Shown: one piece after another, positions 57,101 to 64,000 of the stretch | Numbering within the stretch: position 1 is the first letter of the stretch | Layout of the letters: each line of letters opens with the position of its first letter | Source of the DNA: Tenrec ecaudatus | Taxonomy: Eukaryota > Chordata > Mammalia > Afrosoricida > Tenrecidae | Assembly: GCF_050624435.1 (NCBI RefSeq) | Contig: NC_134537.1 | Location: 12,644,584 to 12,708,583, forward strand | Reading direction: 5' to 3' | Length of the DNA stretch: 64,000 nt | Notes under the pieces: model-generated | Database searches by the model: none | What the model was told of the DNA's origin: nothing | The model's input: only the letters and a program-made list of their open reading frames with translations | Made by a program: the position numbers and the translations under genes

Positions 57101-60100
57101 CAGAGAAACAACAGCAAGGTTAGTTAGCTAGTCATTTCCAACCATACTTAAATGGCTTACGTGTCGTCCAGGACCTTCTACGTACAAAGCAGCAGTACAA
57201 AGTTCAAATGATAACTCCCCAAACGAAAAACTCTTTTAAACCCATTTAAAAAGAGAATCACTGTCGAATTAACTTTCTATAGAACGCTTTATTCATCTAG
57301 GAAAGACCCTTGATGTGAAGGTACGATCTGCCTCCTCACGGCACAGAGAGCCTCAGGAGTGAAAGAACTATGCATGGCCTGTGGCCCGTTTTTGTTCTGC
57401 CAACACAGAGCACACCCAGAAAGGAGGCTACTGCTGGTTTGTTTGGGGGTGGGGGTGGGGGTAAGGCACTGCGTCCAGTCCACTGTAATTGCAGCGAAGC
57501 CAAGAACCATTCTAAGAGCCAGCAGAGCGACCCAGTGGGAGGAAGTGCGTGCACAGACAGACACAGGGCACAGGAGCAGGCGCGCGGTGTGCTCACCTAT
57601 GACTAAATCCCTTCCATCGACCAGGCCGGCAGAAATGAGTTCCTGAGAGACACCCTCTGCTGTATCTGCAAGGACAAAGAAGGGGCTTCGTTTCTTGTGC
57701 GTGCAGACGAGCTGTTCAACTCCAGAAGCAGGAAGGAATGTAGGCAGGGTGTGTCCTAGCCACCCGGCCTTCCCTCGCAAAGTGCTTTAGCGACAGGCAG
57801 AATCGTTGGGAACCAGGCAGCGAGTGTCAGCTCCACGGGAAAAGTACCCCGGGCAGGAAGCTGCAGCTGAGCCTGCGCTCGCTCGGAGCTGGTCAACAGA
57901 GGACCAGACCCCACATACACAGGCTTAGGGCACACACCACACGCGCTTCCTTTGGGGAAACGCTCTCCAAGTCGTGCTCTGGCTATAATTACGCCCTCTC
58001 TTTCTCATCCTGGTGGACTTGTTTTCCTATCTGGTGGCACAACCTGAGCAATGGCCGTAACTAGAGACTCAAAAGACAAGGCAAAATATCCCCCAATTAA
58101 ATTCATCCCCAGCCTCAGTTAGCGCTGGGTCCAGATCTGTCAAACAGAATGCACCCCGATTCTGGTGGGAGGCTGGCACATTGTCGCACCGATGACCAGT
58201 GGCTGAAATTGCTGGGCTTTCTAAAGGTTGCATATACTTCGGTGCCCATCTCCTCTCCTTGAGGTTAGTTGCTGACAATACCGAGGGAGCAGGGCGAGGG
58301 CATGCGGTGCACAGGGCACTCCCCACACCAGACGGGTGAGTAACAGAGGCCAGAGATCAAACAGGCCTCATTCCAGGGAGGATCTCGGGGCCAGGAAGTG
58401 TGACAGGGGTCAGCTTCAGTGTGAGGGAGAGGAGACCATATGTCTTGTTTCTGAATGACTATCTTGGAGGATAACCAAGTTCAACAATAAAAGAACTTTG
58501 GATTTCAACTATCTGGGGTTGAATTCCTGTCCTACCGCTTCCCAGCTGTGACCTTGAGAAAGTTACTTTGCTTCTCTCCAAGGCTTGACTGCATCTTCCG
58601 TAAAATGGGACAATAATCTTTCCTTAGGGGCTATTGTGAGGCATGAGTGAGGCATTGTTTTAATGGTGGCGTTAGATAAGCATTAGACTGTTAACTGAAA
58701 GGTTGGCGGTTTAAACCCACTAGCTGCTCGTGGGCAAAAGATGAGGTTGTCTGTTCCCGTAAGATTTGCAGCTTTGGAAATTTTATATAGGATGGCTGTG
58801 CGTCTGAATAATGGGTTTGGTTTGTTTCAATGCCTGTCCCATAACCTAAAACCAAATTCACTGCCACTGAGTTGATGCCGGCTGTCAGTGATCCTACAGG
58901 GTAGGGTGGAGCTGCCTCTGTGAGTTTCCAAGGCTGTAACTATTAACGGGAACAGAAAGCCCTGTTTTCTCCTGAGGAGTGGTTAGTGGCTTTGAACCGA
59001 TGACCTTCTGGATTTCAGCCCAACTGGTAACCACTACGCCTGGCCTGTAGCAAACAATAAATGAACTATATTCATTACTGTGTGCTAGTGCACTAGATTT
59101 TCTAAATGAGCTTATTTTGTTTATTCACCAAAACCTTTAACCCATAAACAATCTTATTGGGTTTTAAAAACAAACATATCTAAAACTCTTCACAATACAC
59201 TTCATAAAAGAACCAGAGGACAAGTTATTTATTCTTGTCCTCTGGTTCTTTTATGAAGTGTATTGTGAAGAGTTTTAGATATGTTTGTTTTTAAAACCCA
59301 ATAAGATTGTTTATGGGTTAAAGGTTCCTGTTAAACCCCCCATTTTCACCGCCCCTCCCCTCCACAATCACCCCGTTCCTGCCCCCGTCCCTGGCCTTCT
59401 CAAGGTCAGCAAAGTCTGGTCCCTTCGTGCATAAACCATATTTCTTCTTTGTTTTCCCTTTTAAGAATGGTGATATTAAATAGTTAGCTTTGTAAAATGA
59501 CTGAGTTTGCTAAGCATGTTCTCTAGTTTTGTCCAGGTCTTGAAGTATTTAACAGTGTTATTATTTCTTATTTATTGATGAACCAGAGGACAAATTAGAA
59601 GTTTCTCTCTCTCTCCAATATTTCCCATGCCTCACCTCTCCCAGGAGTAAATTCGAAGCGGATATCATTTAGTTCTTTCTTGGAATTCCTAAGAAAGAAA
59701 ACAGAACGTATGCAATAAAAACCTTTGATTGTGCAGACTCTATCAATGTATGTTAAGAAAATGATGCCTTGTGAAAATCTGTTCTGTGCCCATCATCATA
59801 TCATTGGATTGGCCACATCCAATGAACTCCCGCTGCAGGGCTTACAGCACATGACTCCAAATGGTCGCCTGAGTGTCTGCCCCTTTCGACTCCTGCACCC
59901 CTTTCTCCCGGATCGATGGGCCACGCCGTGCCTTTGGGGTGGTTCTTACGCGCTCGCGCCCACCACGTGACGGCGCCACAGGGAAAGCTGAGCACAGGGA
60001 GGCAGGTCTTGAAGAAGGGCCTGCTCTGGCAGCAGCGTCAGCTCAGCACTCCAGAGACGTCTGCATGCGACTCTGAGCTCGTTTACCGTGCGCTGTCCTG

Positions 60101-60540
60101 AGACTGCACACGCACTCAGCTTAGCCAGGCTCCTTGGAGAGATTTGCTGAAGGCAGTGAGACTAGAGCATCTTATTTGTACCTGATCACCAATGATGGTG
60201 GCAACACAGAAAGCTCAGGTCTGCCTGACCAACAAATACCCGAGGCTGCTGCTGAAAATTGAATTTAAAATAGGACTATCCTTTTCAAACAAATTATGCC
60301 CCCATCGGATTTTCCCGCCACCCTGCCTTCTCTCTTCTCTGCACTTGCCCCCACAGGCTCGTCCTCGGCATGTACAGGACCTCAGCTGGCTCTGAGACGG
60401 TGCTGAGAGCATGCAGACCAACTTCCTACGAGACTCGATCATCAGGGAGGCATTTCGTTGTTGATTTTCTTGGAATCCCTCCATAATATTTAAACGTGCA
60501 TAATCTGTGTTGAATGCATGATTAGGTAATTAAAAATAGC

Positions 60541-60602
<62 letters not shown>

Positions 60603-63364
60603 GCTGAAATAAAATAAACCTAGAAAATGTTCAGCGCACGGTGTGTTGATTCAGCTGCCATGCCCATCACAAAGGCTTGGAGAGGTCCTAGCAATAGTAA
60701 ACTGGGCTAATGTGCCCATTGCCCCTCCGTGTCAGTTAACCTCAAAGTCTTCACCTGTGAGAGCAAGTGTCCATCCTCATATTCCAGAACCACAGTGTGG
60801 CACCTAAGCCACTACATAACCGCTCTCTGAAGAGGTTAACTAAACTATAGCTCTTACAAATGTCTTCTCTATCCTCCTGCAGTGCATGCTTTGCCCCTTA
60901 ACTGATGCTATGAAGATACTACGGAAGAATCCTGATCAAAAGGGGGGAAATGGAGAACAAGATTTCAAATTCTCCTGGAATCTAGATTTTCTGGAGCTAC
61001 AGAGGCTGGGCAAGACGCTGAAATCACTGTCCCGAGATATGGACCTTGAGCCAAGGACATTCCTGAAGTCTTCTCCAAATAGCAACAATCATTTAGCTCA
61101 GCCAGTAAGACCAGTCTCCTTGTAAGCATTGTGCTACTTGAAACCCATCTCCGTGGAGTCGAACTGACAACAGCAACATGAAAGGTTAGATAATAAACAG
61201 GGGCAGTGAGTTTAAGCTGTCAGGGGGACAATTCAAAAAAAGAAGGGGAACATGGACACACGTGGTCAATGCAACTGATGCAACTGTACACGTAGAAAGT
61301 GTCAACTGTTCTGCGGCGTGCAGTCTCCATCACAGCAACAAAGTAGGAAAGAACACCTGCTGGCCCCACAGAGGAAAAGCCTGGTGACGTGTCTCGTACA
61401 GACTGCAGCTTCAGGAGCCCGCTGTAGGCGCAGTCCTCTCTGCCTCAGCGGCTGCCAGGAGTCAGACCTGACGGCACCCAGAAAACGTGTCAGAGAAGCC
61501 CGCCACCGCTGCGCCCTAAAGCTATGCTACAGACCACACTCGCCTCAATCCCTGCTTGCCTACTCCTCACTTACTGCCGGACTTACGTGACATTTTGCAT
61601 TTGCCTCAAGAGTAAAAACTCTACTATTCAATTGTTTTGCACGCTGAAGATGTACGTGTGGTAGCAACTAAGGCTGAGGTGCAAGGTCAGATGGCTAAAG
61701 TATAAACTCAGTTGGTCCATGATCCTGTAGTTGGGCAATGATGACATCTGGCAGCCGTGTAATGATGTCACTTGATAGGTAACAATGTAGCCAGTGTTCC
61801 ATTTTGCGATCTGATGTGGTCCTCCTCCAGCTTCACATAACCCCAATTTTCATGTAATGACTTGGTGTTTCACACCCAATCATGTCGATGAGAGAGGAGT
61901 GGGTGTACGGAAGACAGACAAATCTGACACCACTAGTGGAGAAACAACTAAGAGAAAGCATGTCACTGAATCTATGGGTGAACAGGCCCTCATACTATTC
62001 TTAAGGGGAATCCGATGTCGGGGGGTAACCAGCCCCTGTTTAGAACAATACTTCATCCACTGTGGCCTCCCCCATACCCAGAGTATTCAAAAGAGGAGTA
62101 ACTTTCAAAAAGAAAACAACGTAATCAGACTTCTCCAAAAGTCAAAAAGATCTCCTTACCTCAATCTCAGTACTAGACTGATTGGGATCTTGGTTTCTTG
62201 TGAAACTGCTCCTGAAGAAAGAGCCTAGAAACATTGAAAAGCAGAGTCACTGCCTGAAACATGAATCATGGAAGGAGGTGACTGGATGGTCACCTGCAGA
62301 GGAATCATCTACTGGGCAGCAATTTGTTCCAGCCTCCGGGGAGGCTCTCCGGGTCCCCCGATCCCCTGCTGGGGGAGGGTGCGCTCCAAGACAGCGGCAG
62401 AGGCGGTGCCAGCCTGAGCCGAACACAATCAAACCTGTGCACGGCAGTTTAAATCGCATTCTTTCCAGACCTTTCTTCATCTGGACAGGGGTAAAAGGAG
62501 CCCTGGTAGTGCACTGTGTCATATGCTGGGCTGCCAATCGCAGGGTAGATGGTTCAAGCCCACTGCTGCTCTGTGCAAGAAAGACGAGGCTTTCTACTCC
62601 TGCACAGATTTAAAGCCCGAGAAACTCAGAGAGGCAGTTCTACCTTGTTTTATGGGTCATTTTGAGTCGGAATCACATTGTTGGCAGTTGAGTTTTTGTG
62701 TTTGTTTTTAAAAAAGAAAAACAAACAGCCAAAACAACAACAAAAAAACCAAACCAAACTATAAAAACAAAACAGAACAAAAACTTTTAAAGATCTGCTG
62801 TGTGCCACAAGGGCCTAAATCAGCTACCCCTAGAAATGTGTCCAACAGTTTTCTTCCGGGCTAAGCTAATCCCCCCCTTTCTTACCACGGAGAAAAAAAA
62901 CACCACACTAGTGTTTGTCAAACAAAAGTGATCTTTCCACGAGTTCCCGTAAGAATTTTCCTGCATAGAGTGCAGAAGTGGAAAACTTAGATGACAGGAC
63001 GCTGCAATGCCGCCAGGGCCGCAGCTTAATGCGGTTGAAAAAGAAGAGGGAACAAATTGGAATGCTTGGAACGTTTCAGCTGTTAATTGCTCATCATAAC
63101 ATGCGCTTCTCGTCAAACAATGAAAACGGAATTTCTAATCTGTTGCCGAACTTACCACGGCACCCCCACAAGCCTGCATTCTATAGGAGCAGTGGCTGGT
63201 CATTCAAGAGCATTTACCTGAGCTGGTTTGGCTGGTTCTGCTGGGGGTGGAAGAGAGACCTGAGTTGGCTGTGCAGGTATCTGCCCCGCTGGCTGAGGTA
63301 GATGAGCAGAAATCTGTTCTGGAACTTGCAGTAAAGTCCCCACAGGATCCGCTGCTGGAAAGAG
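54115..63364 (-). CDS. OXSR1: OXSR1 (OSR1) kinase, C-terminal exons and 3' UTR
   Basis: OXSR1 is a Ste20-type Ser/Thr kinase activated by WNK1/WNK4 that phosphorylates NKCC/KCC cation-chloride cotransporters. Six coding exons (63218-63364, 62160-62224, 59636-59688, 57597-57665, 57021-57085, 56527-56601) encode about the last 157 of 527 residues. They hold the proline/glutamine-rich linker (LFPAADPVGTLLQVPEQISA) and the conserved C-terminal CCT domain that binds RFx[V/I] peptides (KKELNDIRFEFTPGR, DTAEGVSQELISAGLVDGRD, QKIVDEPQSNRSVTFKL). The end is GKLIGFAQLSIS, identical to human as I recall it. The kinase domain lies beyond the right edge. Stop is TGA at 56527-56529; the 3' UTR runs about 2.4 kb to AATAAA at 54115. 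Junction phases all agree. Confidence 0.97.
56471..56499. repeat. (TG)n microsatellite in OXSR1 3' UTR
   Basis: About 13 TG units, 28 bp after the stop codon in transcript sense. Confidence 0.9.
56527..56601 (-). CDS. OXSR1: OXSR1 terminal coding exon
   Basis: It has 24 codons plus TGA, encoding ASGVEGSDIPDDGKLIGFAQ then LSIS. Confidence 0.97.
   Translation of the reverse strand, partial: ASGVEGSDIPDDGKLIGFAQLSIS
57021..57085 (-). CDS. OXSR1: OXSR1 penultimate coding exon
   Basis: It is 65 bp, encoding AANLQKIVDEPQSNRSVTFK and L. Only Asp for human Glu in the EEPQS stretch differs from the sequence I recall. Confidence 0.96.
57597..57665 (-). CDS. OXSR1: OXSR1 exon, CCT domain
   Basis: It is 69 bp, encoding TAEGVSQELISAGLVDGRDL and VI, with acceptor CTTGCAG|ATACAG and donor CATAG|GTGAGC. 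Confidence 0.96.
58487..58650 (+). repeat. MIR SINE
   Basis: GGGTTGAATTCCTGTCCTAC, CAGCTGTGACCTTGAGAAAG and CTTCCGTAAAATGGGACAAT are a clear MIR series. Confidence 0.8.
58655..58825 (+). repeat. AfroSINE
   Basis: AATGGTGGCGTTAGATAAGC through GGCGGTTTAAACCCACTAGC to a diverged tail. Confidence 0.75.
58848..59046 (-). repeat. AfroSINE
   Basis: AAATTCACTGCCACTGAGTT through GGTGGAGCTGCCTCTGTGAG to ACCACTACGCCTGG. It faces the neighbour copy tail to tail. Confidence 0.85.
59132..59326. repeat. Perfect 93-bp inverted repeat (palindrome) in OXSR1 intron
   Basis: Left arm 59132-59224 and right arm 59234-59326 are exact reverse complements around the 9-nt spacer TTATTTATT. The arms look like a diverged L1-like 3' end (CACAATACACTTCAT, CAATCTTATTGGG). 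GAACCAGAGGACAA occurs at 59210-59223 and 59580-59593, so 59224-59579 looks like one insertion with a 14-bp target duplication. Confidence 0.95.
59636..59688 (-). CDS. OXSR1: OXSR1 exon, CCT domain core
   Basis: It is 53 bp, encoding NSKKELNDIRFEFTPGR, the surface that contacts WNK RFxV peptides. A recent-looking insertion ends 56 bp from its donor. Confidence 0.96.
59689..62159 (-). other. OXSR1 intron, no further exon seen
   Basis: Apart from the (ATCT)n tract nothing was recognised; flanking exons join in phase. Confidence 0.6.
60541..60602. repeat. (ATCT)n microsatellite
   Basis: About 15 uninterrupted tetranucleotide units, likely polymorphic. Confidence 0.97.
62160..62224 (-). CDS. OXSR1: OXSR1 exon, start of CCT domain
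   Basis: It is 65 bp, encoding ALSSGAVSQETKIPISLVLR and the next Leu. The TTTCTAG acceptor at 62225-62226 was preferred over the later CAG sites because only it gives the right phase and matches human ALSSGSGSQETK. Confidence 0.93.
62498..62700 (+). repeat. AfroSINE
   Basis: AAGGAGCCCTGGTAGTGCAC through GATGGTTCAAGCCCACTGCT to TTTGAGTCGGAATCACATTG, followed by an A-rich tail. Confidence 0.9.
63218..63364 (-). CDS. OXSR1: OXSR1 linker exon
   Basis: It has 49 codons in phase 0 at both ends, starting LFPAADPVGTLL and ending PAEPAKPAQ, with acceptor GTTGCAG|CTCTTT and donor GCTCAG|GTAAAT. Confidence 0.96.
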
Positions 63365-64000
63365 CTGCAACAACCCCCCAGTCAGTGCGGGGCTGCGAGG
63401 ACCCCGCCCAGTGAGCAGAGGCTTACTGGGAGATGCGTTTGCCAAGTGTTTCTTGAGCACGGGCCTGGCACAGCTCCTCACCACTGAATACAAGTCCACC
63501 AAGGGAGGCCACCAGTCATTTTTTTGCTTTTAACAACTTCCTGAGGTATGGTTTGAGGCACCAAATTAATCCGCTGCGCATTTTTAGATATTATGATTTT
63601 CAGAAAATGTATCCATCATCTCAGCCCCTGCCAGATGACTCCCACCCTCTCGGAAAGTTCCCTTGGGCTGTTTTGCAGTTCCTCCTGTTCCCCCTCCAGC
63701 CCTGGGCTTGCCGGCCTGCTCTCTTCTGTGTTTGCCTTCTTCTGGGCAGCTAATATAACAGAGTTGTTACAAACTACCGGAAAGGGCTTCAAAAAGCTTG
63801 TGGAAAAGTGGAATTAAAAGGCATTTTCCCAAGACTTTTTGAGAAGCTCACATTTTGAGACTCAGCCACGTAGTATAGATCTGTAGCCCATTCCCTTTTA
63901 CCGGGATCAAAGAGTAGCCACTGCACCACACTCATTATTAAACACACCCCAAAAGCACCCTCAAATTAGAGATTTAAGTATGAGATAAAGGACTATGGAA
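63365..64000 (-). other. OXSR1 intron up to the window edge
   Basis: The preceding exon (ending ...ISNSE in human) was not found here. No repeat recognised. Confidence 0.5.

Noticed and set aside
60541-60602. CRISPR-like regular repeat
   Set aside because: Plain tetranucleotide microsatellite with no spacers, in a mammalian intron.
62160-62224. Alternative OXSR1 acceptors at the later CAG sites within this exon
   Set aside because: They would break phase with the preceding exon; the TCTAG site restores the human-like ALSSG sequence.

Overview
This is nuclear DNA of a placental mammal, very probably an afrotherian and most likely a tenrec (Echinops-like). The evidence is about thirty copies of the Afrotheria-specific tRNA-derived AfroSINE, fragments of an RTE/BovB-type LINE whose 3' tail matches the SINE tail, and two SPIN hAT transposons (among afrotherians SPIN is known from tenrec). 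Species was inferred by reading, not by database search.

All host genes lie on the minus strand, in the conserved mammalian order (human chromosome 3p22 order OXSR1 - SLC22A13 - SLC22A14 - XYLB, read here from right to left). From the left: XYLB (xylulokinase) exons 2 and 1 (1532-3587) with a CpG-island promoter (about 3230-4030); a repeat-rich spacer; SLC22A14 (13531-24687, ten exons carrying coding sequence, poly(A) signal at 13395); a repeat-dense spacer or long 5' intron (24.7-39.6 kb); SLC22A13 (39610-49374, ten coding exons, complete at 564 codons); a quieter spacer; and the last six coding exons of OXSR1 (56527-63364) with a long 3' UTR ending near a poly(A) signal at 54115. Exon boundaries were set by GT/AG sites, by reading phase, and by remembered human protein sequences; every junction keeps frame.

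SLC22A13 (OAT10) and SLC22A14 are tandem paralogues with nearly the same exon lengths (104, 155, 169, 121, 95 or 98, 215, 109 bp), so they arose by duplication. OXSR1 is a WNK-pathway kinase and XYLB a sugar kinase; nothing suggests that the four genes form one pathway.

The block 25.9-38.8 kb is a graveyard of nested old repeats: L1M fragments on both strands, an RTE LINE, an endogenous retrovirus pol remnant, a MaLR-like remnant, and solo LTR-like elements with 5-bp target duplications. The most notable observations are a perfect 93-bp inverted repeat (59132-59326) inside an OXSR1 intron; a LINE 3' end whose AATAAA lies 25 nt before the XYLB exon 2 acceptor; an Arg-to-Trp change in the MFS signature loop of SLC22A13; and a 13-residue tandem duplication at the C-terminus of SLC22A13. 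I found no wholly new system, and no bacterial, CRISPR or RNA-gene content.
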